Notes: generated from the letters alone by a model not told the origin. 64,000 bases of DNA from an uncultured Lachnospiraceae bacterium (GCA_947174495.1 CAMWJC010000005.1:1-64000), one strand, 5' to 3'. Positions 9,318-18,406 are shown, counted from the stretch's first letter. Program-made: numbers and translations.

Positions 9318-10595
9318 TTATTCCACATAATCAGACTTTACAAACGCGGTTTGTCCTTTGTATTTGATCTTTGTCCATCCGTCCGCCTGTTTCATAACAA
9401 GTTCAAATTCATCACCTGCATAAGCAGTCCCCAGTGCTGCAGAATCTGTGCTGGCACCCTTACGTATCTTGACGCTCTCCTTTACCTTAACCTTTCCGGA
9501 GGTAGTCTCATTGGTAACTACAGGAGTATTATCCTGCTCTTCTTCCGGTTCAATAGCTGCTTGCATCGGTTCCTCCGCCACCACTTCCAGATAGTCACTT
9601 TTAATAAATGCCTCTCCGCCTTTATAGCTGACTTTGCTCCATCCGTTCCCCCGCTCTTCTAAAAGCTGGAATTCCTGACCAATCTGTGCCTTATCAATAC
9701 GATCTGCTTCCTCACTGTCAGAAGAACGGATATTTACTACATCTGTAGCACGCACCGTCTTTGCTACCATTTGAGCTTCCTGCTCTGTCTCTTCCTCCGG
9801 CTCCGGCTCAGAAACTTCTACTTCCGGCTGCTCTGCCTGTGCAAGAATCTCGCCCACATCTTCATTAATCTTTTCTCTCAGATAAGCAATATATTCTTCC
9901 AGTTCTTCATCTTCTGCAAGTAGTTCATTGTACTCCACAACAATCTTATTGTTCAGATCTACTACATCGTCCTGAAGCGTAATCTCTTTGATGTAATTTC
10001 TTATAGTTGTATCATTGGTACCGTCATTAATAAAATAACTTCCGTCATCTTTAAGCCCAATATAAAATGTCTGCATTCCCGGAAGCTCCTGTTCCATCTC
10101 GGAAAACTTAACCTGAGAGCATACATATGCCACGTATGCATTCTCAGTCAATCCCGGCTTGGTGTAAACATTAAGCACCGGATACGACTCCACGTATTTA
10201 CTCATCTCCTGAACCTTAATAATTTCAATCTCATCTAAATAATTGTTCAGTTCAGAAATCACATCAACATCTCCTGAAGCCTGGGCATCATAATAAGCAC
10301 GAACCAGATTGTTGATCTCCGGATGTGCATTTTCTTCCAGCTCATATTCAGGAATCTCCAACCCTTCTACGGAAACGGCTACTCCTTCTTCGGTAGGGAC
10401 AGCCATCGCCGCCTGCTCTGCTTCCTTTTCCAAAGCTTCCCGGTGATTGGCATTTACTGCAATGATAACAGTTATGATTACGCATACAATCAGGACAAGC
10501 GGCATTACAATTTTGCTGTGATCCATAACAAAGTCCCTAACGGTTATGACTTTTTCTCTCAGCGTATGCATTTTGTTCTGATTTGAATGATTCAT
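9318..10595 (-). CDS. Membrane-anchored protein with two C-terminal bacterial SH3 domains
   Basis: The ATG at 10595 has AAAGGA nearby and yields 425 residues; the open frame extends further upstream but would run into the tRNA trailer. One hydrophobic segment near residues 31-50 (IVMPLVLIVCVIITVIIAV) suggests a type II membrane anchor with the rest outside the cell. A charged, Glu-rich middle part precedes two SH3b domains (VNIRSSDSEEADRI and VKIRKGASTDSAALG), which usually bind peptidoglycan. No catalytic domain is visible, so a wall-binding or scaffolding role is the most that can be said. The mRNA may begin at the tRNA promoter, since no terminator separates them. Confidence 0.85.
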   Translation of the reverse strand: MNHSNQNKMHTLREKVITVRDFVMDHSKIVMPLVLIVCVIITVIIAVNANHREALEKEAEQAAMAVPTEEGVAVSVEGLEIPEYELEENAHPEINNLVRAYYDAQASGDVDVISELNNYLDEIEIIKVQEMSKYVESYPVLNVYTKPGLTENAYVAYVCSQVKFSEMEQELPGMQTFYIGLKDDGSYFINDGTNDTTIRNYIKEITLQDDVVDLNNKIVVEYNELLAEDEELEEYIAYLREKINEDVGEILAQAEQPEVEVSEPEPEEETEQEAQMVAKTVRATDVVNIRSSDSEEADRIDKAQIGQEFQLLEERGNGWSKVSYKGGEAFIKSDYLEVVAEEPMQAAIEPEEEQDNTPVVTNETTSGKVKVKESVKIRKGASTDSAALGTAYAGDEFELVMKQADGWTKIKYKGQTAFVKSDYVE

Positions 10596-10628
10596 AGCTT
10601 TCCTTTCTTTAATTATTTCAGTTGCTAA

Positions 10629-10794
10629 ATATTCAAGGTGATGTAAATGCACCCGACAGGAATCGAACCTGCATTAAAGGCGTCGGAGGCCTTCGTTCTA
10701 TCCGTTAGACTACGGGTGCATGTTGTGATCCCTGTTCCTTTACGGTCTTTTGGGATCTGTAAATATTACAAATTTGTTACATCACCTTGAATAT
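10629..10794. repeat. 18-bp perfect inverted repeat enclosing tRNA-Arg
   Basis: The left copy is 10629-10646 and the right copy 10777-10794; they are exact reverse complements (ATATTCAAGGTGATGTAA). The left copy begins one base after the tRNA 3' end, and the right copy overlaps the -10 box and start region of the tRNA promoter. In the transcript the 5' leader could pair with the 3' trailer. Confidence 0.9.
10648..10719 (-). tRNA. tRNA-Arg, anticodon CCG
   Basis: The cloverleaf reads GCACCCG ... CGGGTGC for the acceptor stem, AAGGC-CTCCGAC-GCCTT for the anticodon arm (anticodon CCG, reading CGG codons), and GGTTCGATTCC in the T arm. The discriminator is A and CCA is not encoded. 72 nt. Confidence 0.95.
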
Positions 10795-10821
10795 CATATC
10801 ATATGACTTTATGATTGTCCA
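10793..10821 (-). promoter_or_regulatory. Sigma-A-type promoter of tRNA-Arg
   Basis: On the minus strand, TGGACA (10821-10816), a 17-base spacer and TATGAT (10798-10793). The predicted start near 10786 lies inside the right copy of the inverted repeat. Confidence 0.7.
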
Positions 10822-10861
10822 GTCTATCAATTATAAAAAAATTGTGAACAATCTTCTTTTT

Positions 10862-11851
10862 TTATGATAACAATAAAATATCATCTGTTATTTTGTTGTA
10901 ATAATAGACACTATCTGCCAAAACTTCCTCTTCTGCTACCTGCGTCCTGTTAATATCTGTCACAATTTCCCGAAGCTCTTCGCCTCCGGATGCTGCATTT
11001 GCCGGCACCAGAATCACCTCATGAATTGAACTTGGAAGAATATAGCAGTCCTGACCAATCTTCTCCGCGAAGTTTTTTAACAAATCCGGATAAAGCATGC
11101 ACACTGCACCATAAAGCTTTTGTCTGTTTGATAGCACATACATGGGAATTGTTCTTTTACTATTTTTACGACCGGACAGCATCAGAATATCTGCCCATTC
11201 CTCCTCACTGATTCCCAACTTACAGAGTTCTTCATTATTGTAGTTTTTTCCCAGTTCTGCAGAAAAAATCTGTTTCATAACATGATCCATACTTTCTATC
11301 TTCCCCGGAAAGAGTCTGGGAGTGTTCCCAATAGCATCTTTCAGCAGTTCTTCTTCATCGATTCCCCATTGTTTCCGATGCGTATGATAAATCAAAACAG
11401 ATGCTTTTCCTTCAAAAGGAACTTCCTGAACCGAATAATAGACCACCAGAGCCAGATCATAAAAGAGCTTATGAGGAATTTCCGCAAGCAGCTCCTTATT
11501 CTTTTTTGCATTGATCAGCTTCACAGCCACCTTTTCTTTTACCTTCTGATAATCTAAAAAATCTGAGAAGTCCAGATCTTCTTTTACCTCAGCCTTCTGA
11601 AACTGTTCATAGATTCGTTCTGCTTCCTTTTTAATCTCCTCCTCCGTAATATCCTTGTGATAAATATTATCAATATAAAAGGTAGGAGATGTGTTGCATC
11701 CGGTCCTGCTGATAACAATTCCGGTCAGTTCGATTCCATTATTCTTTTTTACATTATGGGCAAATACCGTATAATTCTCTCCCAGTCTTTCTTTCAGATA
11801 TGATAACATGATTTGAGTAAATGATTTGAAATTAATAGATTTGTCGTTCAT
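10862..11851 (-). CDS. DUF5688-like protein
   Basis: 329 residues, soluble, no signal peptide. The start FKSFTQIMLSYLKERLGENYTV followed by KKNNGIELTGIVI and PTFYIDNIYH resembles the DUF5688 family, common in Lachnospiraceae and of unknown function. A second half with AVCMLYPDLLKNFAEKIG and YILPSSIHEVILVP matches the same family from memory. GGAAGAGG precedes the ATG. It is separated from the tRNA by its own 3' gap and from efp by a terminator, so it is probably monocistronic. Confidence 0.65.
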   Translation of the reverse strand: MNDKSINFKSFTQIMLSYLKERLGENYTVFAHNVKKNNGIELTGIVISRTGCNTSPTFYIDNIYHKDITEEEIKKEAERIYEQFQKAEVKEDLDFSDFLDYQKVKEKVAVKLINAKKNKELLAEIPHKLFYDLALVVYYSVQEVPFEGKASVLIYHTHRKQWGIDEEELLKDAIGNTPRLFPGKIESMDHVMKQIFSAELGKNYNNEELCKLGISEEEWADILMLSGRKNSKRTIPMYVLSNRQKLYGAVCMLYPDLLKNFAEKIGQDCYILPSSIHEVILVPANAASGGEELREIVTDINRTQVAEEEVLADSVYYYNKITDDILLLS

Positions 11852-11898
11852 AGAATACCTCTTCCTTAAAATTTACTAACACACTTTGGGAACATAAA

Positions 11899-11926
11899 AA
11901 AGACAATGAATAAATTCATTGTCTTT
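11899..11926 (-). terminator. Rho-independent terminator after efp
   Basis: A 12-bp perfect stem (AAAGACAATGAA with TTCATTGTCTTT) with a 4-base loop, ending in A/T runs. On the minus strand it follows the efp stop by about 30 bases. Confidence 0.75.
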
Positions 11927-11954
11927 CAGGCTTTTATTGATTTGGATTATGAAC

Positions 11955-12512
11955 CTATACTCTGGACAGATATTCACCTGTTCTGGTATCAATCTTGATC
12001 ACATCATGCATTTCAACGAACAGAGGCACATTGACAACCGCTCCTGTCTCTACGGTAGCCGGCTTCGTTGCACCTGTTGCGGTATCGCCCTTGAATCCGG
12101 GCTCTGTATCCGTGATCTCAAGTTCTACAAACAAAGGCGGTTCAACAGAAAATACGCTGCCGTTATGGGAGCACATCTTAACCATTTCGTTTTCTTTGAC
12201 AAATTTAAGCGCGTCTCCTACTGTTTCAGCATTTAACGCAACCTGATCGTAAGTTTCAACATCCATAAAGTTATACAGATCTCCGTCTGAATACAGATAC
12301 TGCATATCCTTTCTGTCAATTCGTGCCTGAGGACATTTTTCAGTAGGTCTGAATGTCTTCTCTACTACGCCGCCGCTCTTGATATTTTTCAGTTTCGTTC
12401 TAACAAATGCTGCTCCCTTACCGGGTTTCACATGCTGGAACTCAATAATCTGGTAAACATTATTATCTAACTCAATTGTAATACCATTTCTGAAATCGCC
12501 TGCAGAAATCAT
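11955..12512 (-). CDS. efp: Translation elongation factor P
   Basis: EF-P binds between the P and E sites and relieves stalling at polyproline stretches. At 185 residues it has the usual length, with three beta-barrel domains. The N-terminal loop [12 protein letters not shown] carries the lysine (about residue 32) at the tip that reaches the peptidyl-transferase centre. It ends with the family signature region [15 protein letters not shown] and [17 protein letters not shown] precedes the ATG. It closes the aro gene run but also has its own promoter. Confidence 0.97.
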   Translation of the reverse strand: MISAGDFRNGITIELDNNVYQIIEFQHVKPGKGAAFVRTKLKNIKSGGVVEKTFRPTEKCPQARIDRKDMQYLYSDGDLYNFMDVETYDQVALNAETVGDALKFVKENEMVKMCSHNGSVFSVEPPLFVELEITDTEPGFKGDTATGATKPATVETGAVVNVPLFVEMHDVIKIDTRTGEYLSRV

Positions 12513-12553
12513 AAATATATTCCTCCTAAATTTTCACGTTATAATTCTTTACC

Positions 12554-12582
12554 AGTTTAATATAAAAAATGATATTTTTCAA
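12554..12582 (-). promoter_or_regulatory. Probable sigma-A-type promoter of efp
   Basis: TTGAAA (12582-12577), 17 bases, TAAACT (12559-12554) on the minus strand, about 40 bases upstream of the efp ATG and downstream of the aroQ stop. Confidence 0.55.
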
Positions 12583-12616
12583 CTACTTTCCTAAATTCTT
12601 CTGACAAAATTAGCGT

Positions 12617-13057
12617 TTAGCTTTGCCCCTTAAGCTCTATTACCGCATCAATCGCCTCCAGATACCCCTTAAGTCCATGCCCGTAAATCTGTTTGTCGCA
12701 AGCCGGAGCGGTGACTGAGACTTTACGGAATTCTTCTCTTGCAGTAATATCGGAAATATGAATTTCCACCTTGGGAATCGTAATACTCGCCAGTGCATCG
12801 TGGATTGCATAGCTGTAATGGGTATAAGCACCCGGATTGATCACAATTCCTTCTGTCCCGTCAAAATAAGCATCCTGAATTCGGTCAATAATAGCGCCTT
12901 CATGATTACTTTGAAATACCTCAATCACTGCGCTGCATTCCTTTCCTTTTTCCCCGATCATATTTAACAAATAATCGTAATCTTGCGTTCCGTATACTTC
13001 CTTTTCCCTGATTCCCAAAAAATTTAAATTGGGGCCATTGATCACTAAAATCTTCAC
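12617..13057 (-). CDS. aroQ: Type II 3-dehydroquinate dehydratase
   Basis: It converts 3-dehydroquinate to 3-dehydroshikimate in the shikimate pathway. The 146 residues fit the dodecameric type II enzyme: ILVINGPNLNFLG at the start, QSNHEGAIIDRI, INPGAYTHYSYAIHDAL and VEIHISDITAREEFR with the active-site His. It starts at GTG 13057 with GGAGG upstream and overlaps the aroK stop by four bases, so it is translationally coupled. Confidence 0.95.
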   Translation of the reverse strand: MKILVINGPNLNFLGIREKEVYGTQDYDYLLNMIGEKGKECSAVIEVFQSNHEGAIIDRIQDAYFDGTEGIVINPGAYTHYSYAIHDALASITIPKVEIHISDITAREEFRKVSVTAPACDKQIYGHGLKGYLEAIDAVIELKGQS

Positions 13058-13584
13058 CTTTCGATTCCTCCCTTTTCTTCCAAATGATCTTTGATCTGTT
13101 CTATAATCTCATCAAAAGTCCGCCCAGATACATCAATAATTACATCCGCACAAGCGTTGTAACTGTCTTCTCTTGCTTCCAACAACATTCTGATCTGCTT
13201 TAATGGATCGTCAACCTGCAAAAGCGGACGGGTGGTATCATTCTTAATTCTTTCATAAATTGCTTCGGGTGATGCTTTTAAATAAAACACCCTGCCAAGC
13301 CGGGAAAGTAATTTTCGGTTTTCCTCTCTTACCGGAAGCCCTCCCCCAAGTGATATGATTTGATTATTGCAGGTTCTGATAAGCTCTTCAAGGCACGCTG
13401 TTTCCATTTTTCGGAAAGCCTCCTCACCCTCCCTTTCAAAAATCTCAGATACTGACATTTTTTGCCGATTCTCTATCCATTTGTCTGTATCGATCATAGT
13501 CTGCTTTAATGCATAAGAAAGCCTGATTCCTACGCTGGTCTTCCCACTCCCCATAAATCCTGCCAAAACAATATTATTTTTCAT
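13054..13584 (-). CDS. aroK: Shikimate kinase
   Basis: It phosphorylates shikimate with ATP. The Walker A loop GFMGSGKTSVG is near residue 10, followed by DTDKWIE (shikimate-binding Asp), SLGGGLPV and the lid arginine region NDTTRPLLQ. The ATG at 13584 gives 176 residues, the family length; a longer upstream frame would overlap most of the aroE tail and lacks a ribosome site. It overlaps the end of aroE by 11 bases. Confidence 0.95.
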   Translation of the reverse strand: MKNNIVLAGFMGSGKTSVGIRLSYALKQTMIDTDKWIENRQKMSVSEIFEREGEEAFRKMETACLEELIRTCNNQIISLGGGLPVREENRKLLSRLGRVFYLKASPEAIYERIKNDTTRPLLQVDDPLKQIRMLLEAREDSYNACADVIIDVSGRTFDEIIEQIKDHLEEKGGIER

Positions 13585-14443
13585 TATAAATCTCTCTTTC
13601 AAGTCTTTCGTATACCTGCATTGCCATTTTCTCGGGAACGGAAACCTCATTCCACAGCTCATAAGCAATAATTCCCTGATACAAGAGCATCTTCAGACCA
13701 TGATATGCCTTTCCGCCGCTTTGCCTCACCAACTTCATAAAAGAGGTATCCCGAGGCTTGTAAATCAGATCATAACCGGTATGGATCTTTTCATAAAAAG
13801 ACCTGTCCTGAATGATCACATCCTCTATATTGGGATATAGTCCCACACTAGTAGCCTGAATAGCAAGAAACTTTTGATCCGGAAGCGCCTGATAATCCTC
13901 AAGCGCCATAGGATAGATGCACTCTCTGCCGCTTTTTGAATTCACTTCCTCTGCTACCAGCTTTGCCTTATCTGCGGAGCGATTCAACATGTAAACCTTT
14001 TTAACTTGATGCACGGCACAAAGAAAAGCAACTGCCCTTGCCGCACCGCCTGCGCCAAGAAGGATCACCTCCTGATCCTCTAATTCGATCCCTTCACTTA
14101 CCAGTGCACGGTACAGCCCCGGCATATCCGTATTATATCCCTTGAAACCGCCATTGCAGCGCACCAGGGTATTGACTGCTCCAATCTTCTGCGCCAGTTC
14201 ATCCATCTCAACCAGGCTTTCCATCACCTGACTTTTATAAGGCACTGTCACGTTTACTCCCAGCACGTTCAGCGCATATGCTCCTTCCACCGCCTGCTGC
14301 ACCTTTCCCTCCTCTACATGAAAAGGCACGTAAACAAGATTATGAGAAAGCAGCCCCGCAAGTGTATTGTGAATCAGCGGGGACATGGTATGTTCCACCG
14401 GATTCCCAATCAATCCACAGGTTCTTGTATGTCCGTCAATCAT
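13574..14443 (-). CDS. aroE: Shikimate dehydrogenase
   Basis: It reduces 3-dehydroshikimate to shikimate with NADPH. 289 residues. The substrate pocket shows GNPVEHTMSPLIHN and NVTVPYKSQVM (catalytic Lys), then AVNTLV, GYNTDMPG and the Rossmann loop LLGAGGAARAVAFL, plus the C-terminal GLKMLLYQGIIAYELW. AGAAAGGAAAAAGG precedes the ATG. It lies 21 bases downstream of yqeG in one operon with aroK and aroQ. Confidence 0.95.
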   Translation of the reverse strand: MIDGHTRTCGLIGNPVEHTMSPLIHNTLAGLLSHNLVYVPFHVEEGKVQQAVEGAYALNVLGVNVTVPYKSQVMESLVEMDELAQKIGAVNTLVRCNGGFKGYNTDMPGLYRALVSEGIELEDQEVILLGAGGAARAVAFLCAVHQVKKVYMLNRSADKAKLVAEEVNSKSGRECIYPMALEDYQALPDQKFLAIQATSVGLYPNIEDVIIQDRSFYEKIHTGYDLIYKPRDTSFMKLVRQSGGKAYHGLKMLLYQGIIAYELWNEVSVPEKMAMQVYERLEREIYNEK

Positions 14444-14464
14444 ATCCTTTTTCCTTTCTGTAAT

Positions 14465-14989
14465 TTATCCTGCCAGATATTTTTTCCCTTCTTTCATACA
14501 TTTTCTTTTATAAAAAAAGAGTACAATCCTCTCCAGATAACGTTTTAAAATAATTTGAATTTCTTCCTTTTTATCAATGGGCTGTACCAACAGAGAAAAA
14601 ATCCCCGCATTTCTCGCTCCCCATACATCCGTAAACAACTGGTCTCCCACAAACATTGTATTATCCGTGTCCGTTCCCAGCTTCTCCATTGCAGCCAGAT
14701 ATCCTTTTTTCGCTGGTTTACCCGCCTTATAAATATACTGCACCTTCACTGCATCGTTAAACATTTTTACTCTCGGTTCTTTATTATTAGAAAGTAAAAG
14801 CATTTGAAAGCCCATTTCCTTAAGGCTGGAAAACAATCGAATACTTCTCTCATCCGCAGGCGCTCCATGGCATACCAACGTATTATCAATATCAAATATG
14901 ATTCCCCGGTAACCGGCATCATAATAACTTTGAAAATCAATCTTATAAGCGGAACTGATATACAGATCCGGATAAAAACGCTCCAGCAT
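14465..14989 (-). CDS. yqeG: YqeG-type HAD phosphatase
   Basis: 174 residues from ATG 14989, which has AAAGGAG upstream; the frame stays open further but without a ribosome site. HAD motifs are FDIDNTLV (nucleophile Asp), LLLSNN, KPAKKGYL (Lys) and FVGDQLFTDVWGA (acidic pair). This small HAD IIIA family is widely conserved in Firmicutes beside aro and other housekeeping genes; its substrate is probably a phosphorylated lipid or nucleotide intermediate, not determined here. It is the first gene of the aroE-aroK-aroQ run. Confidence 0.9.
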   Translation of the reverse strand: MLERFYPDLYISSAYKIDFQSYYDAGYRGIIFDIDNTLVCHGAPADERSIRLFSSLKEMGFQMLLLSNNKEPRVKMFNDAVKVQYIYKAGKPAKKGYLAAMEKLGTDTDNTMFVGDQLFTDVWGARNAGIFSLLVQPIDKKEEIQIILKRYLERIVLFFYKRKCMKEGKKYLAG

Positions 14990-15067
14990 AAGCGCTCCTT
15001 TCTGTTCCCATACACATCCAAAGGACCTTTTTATTGTATATAATCCCCTCCAAAAAAGCAATATATA

Positions 15068-15096
15068 TTGAAAGAAAGGACGCTCTGTGCTATGAT
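15068..15096 (+). promoter_or_regulatory. Sigma-A-type promoter of the nitroreductase gene
   Basis: TTGAAA (15068-15073), 17 bases, TATGAT (15091-15096), with the coding start 47 bases further on. Confidence 0.75.
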
Positions 15097-15142
15097 AATA
15101 ACAGTGTGAAAATAACAGCTTATTTAGTAAAGGAGTGTGCTT

Positions 15143-15685
15143 ATGACCGCAAAAGAATGTATCAAAAGCCGCAGAAGTATCCGCCGCTTTAAGGATCAGC
15201 CCATCGACCATGCGCTGCTTTCCGAAATCATTGAAACAGCTTCCTATGCTCCCAGCTGGAAGAATACGCAGATTACCCGTTATATTGCTGTTTGTGGGGA
15301 ACTGAAAGACAAGATAGCTGCCCAATGCACCTCGGCATATCCGAGAAACGGGGAAATCATCGCACAGGCACCTATGCTTATCGTTGTAACATATATTAAA
15401 GGCAGAAGCGGTTTTGAACGTGACGGCTCCTATTCTACTGTTAAAGAAGGCTCCTGGCAGATGTTTGATGCCGGCGTAGCCACCCAGTCCTTTTGCCTTG
15501 CTGCCTATGAGCAGGGAATCGGAAGCGTTATCATGGGAATCTTTGACGAAGCAAAAGCTGCTTCGCTGCTTGAGCTTCCCGAAGAGAGAGAAATCGTTGC
15601 ACTTATTCCCATCGGTTATCCGGCTGAAGAGCCTGTTGCTCCCAAAAGAAAACCTGTGGAAGATCTATTATCATTTAAGGAATAG
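15143..15685 (+). CDS. Nitroreductase family FMN oxidoreductase
   Basis: 180 residues from the ATG at 15143, with AAGGAG seven bases upstream; an in-frame GTG at 15137 is too close to it. The N-terminus KSRRSIRRFKDQPI is the FMN-phosphate binding start of nitroreductases, followed by ASYAPSWKNTQ and the C-terminal ALIPIGYPAEEPVAPKRK. These flavoproteins reduce nitro compounds or quinones with NAD(P)H; the physiological substrate is unknown. It has its own promoter and ends at a strong terminator before pyrB. Confidence 0.9.
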   Translation: MTAKECIKSRRSIRRFKDQPIDHALLSEIIETASYAPSWKNTQITRYIAVCGELKDKIAAQCTSAYPRNGEIIAQAPMLIVVTYIKGRSGFERDGSYSTVKEGSWQMFDAGVATQSFCLAAYEQGIGSVIMGIFDEAKAASLLELPEEREIVALIPIGYPAEEPVAPKRKPVEDLLSFKE

Positions 15686-15691
15686 TATTTT

Positions 15692-15721
15692 AAAATCGAA
15701 GAGAATTTTCTCTTCGATTTT
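15692..15721 (+). terminator. Rho-independent terminator between the nitroreductase gene and pyrB
   Basis: A 14-bp perfect stem (AAAATCGAAGAGAA with TTCTCTTCGATTTT) with a 2-base loop, followed by Ts. It ends 38 bases before the pyrB ATG. No clear pyrB promoter fits between them, so partial read-through or attenuation of pyrB is possible. Confidence 0.8.
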
Positions 15722-15759
15722 TTATGCAAAAGTATGATTCTATAAAGGAGAAATACATT

Positions 15760-16677
15760 ATGAGACATCTTATGAGTCCTCTGGACTTTACGACAGCAGA
15801 ACTGGATCAACTCTTTGATCTGGCAAACGACATTGAATCCCACATGGATAAATATGCCCATGCCTGCAGCGGCAAAAAGCTTGCTACCTGCTTTTACGAA
15901 CCCAGTACCCGAACCAGGCTCAGCTTTGAAGCCGCTATGATTAATTTAGGCGGAAGCGTGATCGGATTTTCCGATGCAGGCTCCTCCTCCGCCAGCAAAG
16001 GAGAAAGTGTATCCGACACCATACGGGTTATCTCCTGCTTTGCAGATATCTGCGCCATGCGTCATCCAAAAGAAGGCGCCCCTATGGTCGCAGCCGGTAA
16101 GTCTTCCATTCCGGTCATTAATGCCGGAGACGGCGGGCACCAGCATCCCACACAAACCCTCACGGATCTGCTTACCATCCGTTCCCTGAAAGGACGCCTT
16201 GATCACTTTACCATTGGTCTCTGTGGTGATCTGAAATTCGGCAGAACCGTCCATTCCCTGATCAATGCACTTGTTCGTTACGAAGGAATTAAATTCATTT
16301 TCATATCTCCTAAAGAACTGATGCTCCCCGATTATATCACGGACATGCTGAAAGAAAAAAATATCCCTTATGAAGAGGTTATCCGTCTGGAAAGTATCAT
16401 GCCGGAGCTCGATTTTCTCTATATGACCCGCGTTCAAAAGGAACGGTTCTTCAATGAGGAAGATTATGTGCGGTTAAAGGACTTTTATATTCTGGATAAA
16501 TCCAAGATGGAGCTTGCCCGCCCGGATATGCTGGTACTCCACCCCCTTCCCAGAGTTAATGAGATTTCTGTAGAAGTGGACGATGATCCCCGGGCTGCAT
16601 ACTTTAAACAGGTTCAATACGGCGTCTATGTAAGAATGGCGCTTATTCTCACACTTTTAAATATTCACGTAGATTAA
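15760..16677 (+). CDS. pyrB: Aspartate carbamoyltransferase, catalytic subunit
   Basis: It makes carbamoyl-aspartate from carbamoyl phosphate and aspartate, the committed step of pyrimidine synthesis. 305 residues from the ATG at 15760 (AAAGGAG upstream). The carbamoyl-phosphate loop [21 protein letters not shown] with the active-site Lys, MRHPKEGA, and HPLPRVNEI are present. It is followed 18 bases later by pyrI, so the product should form the classical catalytic/regulatory holoenzyme. Confidence 0.97.
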   Translation: MRHLMSPLDFTTAELDQLFDLANDIESHMDKYAHACSGKKLATCFYEPSTRTRLSFEAAMINLGGSVIGFSDAGSSSASKGESVSDTIRVISCFADICAMRHPKEGAPMVAAGKSSIPVINAGDGGHQHPTQTLTDLLTIRSLKGRLDHFTIGLCGDLKFGRTVHSLINALVRYEGIKFIFISPKELMLPDYITDMLKEKNIPYEEVIRLESIMPELDFLYMTRVQKERFFNEEDYVRLKDFYILDKSKMELARPDMLVLHPLPRVNEISVEVDDDPRAAYFKQVQYGVYVRMALILTLLNIHVD

Positions 16678-16694
16678 CAGGGAGGAATAAAATC

Positions 16695-17126
16695 ATGCTG
16701 AATGTCGGAAAAATCGAAGAAGGCTTCGTTCTTGACCATATCAAAGCTGGAAAAAGTCTGTCCATTTATCATCATCTACAGCTTGATAAACTGGATTGCA
16801 CGGTAGCCATCATCAAAAATGCCAAAAGTAATAAAATGGGTAAAAAAGATATCCTGAAGGTCGAATGTGATATTAATATGCTAGACCTAGACGTTCTTGC
16901 TTTCATTGACCATAACATTACTGTCAATGTGATCAAGGACGGAGATATTGTATCAAAAAAGGAGCTCTTGCTGCCCAAAGAGATCAAGAATGTGATCCGC
17001 TGCAAAAACCCCAGATGTATTACTTCCATCGAACAGGAACTGCCTCATATCTTTGTCCTTGCCGATGAAGAAAAAGAAATTTATCGCTGTAAATACTGTG
17101 AAGAAAAATTTACCGGTTCTTTCTGA
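16695..17126 (+). CDS. pyrI: Aspartate carbamoyltransferase, regulatory subunit
   Basis: 143 residues. The N-terminal allosteric domain contains LDHIKAGKSLSIYHHL (nucleotide binding) and the C-terminal zinc domain has Cys pairs CKNPRC and CKYC that hold zinc at the interface with PyrB. It binds CTP/ATP for feedback control of pyrimidine synthesis. GGGAGG precedes the ATG. Its stop lies two bases from the stop of the convergent VanZ-like gene. Confidence 0.96.
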   Translation: MLNVGKIEEGFVLDHIKAGKSLSIYHHLQLDKLDCTVAIIKNAKSNKMGKKDILKVECDINMLDLDVLAFIDHNITVNVIKDGDIVSKKELLLPKEIKNVIRCKNPRCITSIEQELPHIFVLADEEKEIYRCKYCEEKFTGSF

Positions 17127-17128
17127 TC

Positions 17129-17638
17129 CTATAAGATGTGGCTTGCCGCCATCAGGCGGAAAAACCCCTTTAATGCGGAAATGGTAAGCATGATCAGCGA
17201 TACGGCCAGAAAACCGACAATTACGGCCGTTATGCTGATCAGCATTTCTTCATAGCTATAGTGTCTGGAAGGAATATATACCTTAAGCTTTTCCGTTAAA
17301 AAGGCAATTACCAGAAGAATCACTGCCGTAAAGATTGTCCTAACTGCCCAATTCCATTTGGGGCAGGACAAATGCACTGCAGCCGTGCCAACAATTCCGA
17401 GAATCAAGAATGCCAGCGCTCTTCCACCCTGTCTGATATCATAGGTAAGCGCACTCAGTTCCGCAGCACTCACATTTTGCTTATGATTTATATTTTGCGC
17501 CAGATGCAGTATGAACTGTTCTCCCAGCCTCTTAGCCTCCTCTCCGTTTTGAAAGGAAAGGAAGGCAATTCCTGCTACTGTCACTGCAAAGAATATCCAC
17601 AGAATCGGCACGATTGCACTTCTTTTTGTTTTTTTCAT
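17129..17638 (-). CDS. VanZ-like membrane protein
   Basis: 169 residues from the ATG at 17638, which has GGGGA at proper spacing; a TTG four codons upstream is also open. Four membrane helices are evident (IVPILWIFFAVTVAGIAFL, ALAFLILGIVGTAAV, TIFTAVILLVIAFL, ITAVIVGFLAVSLIML). The FLSFQNGEEA and EKLKVYIPSRHYSYEEMLIS segments match the VanZ family, named for teicoplanin resistance but of unclear biochemical role. It is convergent with pyrI. Confidence 0.75.
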   Translation of the reverse strand: MKKTKRSAIVPILWIFFAVTVAGIAFLSFQNGEEAKRLGEQFILHLAQNINHKQNVSAAELSALTYDIRQGGRALAFLILGIVGTAAVHLSCPKWNWAVRTIFTAVILLVIAFLTEKLKVYIPSRHYSYEEMLISITAVIVGFLAVSLIMLTISALKGFFRLMAASHIL

Positions 17639-17800
17639 TTTGTTCCCCAATTAATTCCCATCTTACCAATACTTTCTACATACACTTTCGTGTTTTTCTA
17701 TTATATTCAAATTCTACAGCTATTGTCAATTCTCAATAGCCTATCTTAAGAATAAATTCATAAACAAAATCCGACATTCTTTGCACATTTTCAGACTAAT

Positions 17801-18406
17801 TCAGGCTTTTGATCCTTCATAAGGTGAAAACTCCAGACGAATGAAATAGCCTTTGTCATGCAGACAAACCGGGCATTTCTCCGGCACCTGCTCTCCTTCA
17901 AAAATGTGCCCGCAGTTTAGGCACATAAAGCCGGTCTTAACATCTGAGACAAAAAGCTTGTTTTCTTCCATCCACTTGGCAAATCTTCCAAACCGGTCTC
18001 CGTGTACCTTTTCAATATCTGCAATCATAAAAAAGGAATTGGCAACCTTCTGAAATCCTTCTTCCAACGCTTTTTCTCCAAAGCTTTTATACACTGGGTC
18101 ATGTTCCTCGTATTCGTTATGCTGTGCCATCTTAAGGAGATCAAGTACATTCCCTGAAATGTCCACTGGATAACCGCCGTCAACATGGATGGTCTCTCCT
18201 GCCAGTTCCTTTAAGTGATCATAAAAAACCTGCGCATGCGCCTTTTCCTGATTTGCTGTGTAGGTGAAAACAGCCTCTATCACCTGCAGTTTTTCCTTTT
18301 TGGCCTGCTCCGCTGCAAAAGTATATCGGTTTCTCGCCTGACTTTCCCCTGCAAAGGCACGCATCAGATTCTCCTTGGTTACACTGTTTTTAAAATCAAC
18401 TGCCAT
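17801..18406 (-). CDS. Rubrerythrin
   Basis: 201 residues. An N-terminal ferritin-like di-iron domain (AFAGESQARNRYTF, then NQEKAHAQVF, and a second pair EEHDPVYKS / ADIEKVHGDRF) is followed by a C-terminal rubredoxin-like Fe(SCys)4 site (CLNCGH and CPVC). Rubrerythrins reduce hydrogen peroxide in anaerobes. AGGAGG precedes the ATG. The gene appears monocistronic. Confidence 0.93.
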   Translation of the reverse strand: MAVDFKNSVTKENLMRAFAGESQARNRYTFAAEQAKKEKLQVIEAVFTYTANQEKAHAQVFYDHLKELAGETIHVDGGYPVDISGNVLDLLKMAQHNEYEEHDPVYKSFGEKALEEGFQKVANSFFMIADIEKVHGDRFGRFAKWMEENKLFVSDVKTGFMCLNCGHIFEGEQVPEKCPVCLHDKGYFIRLEFSPYEGSKA

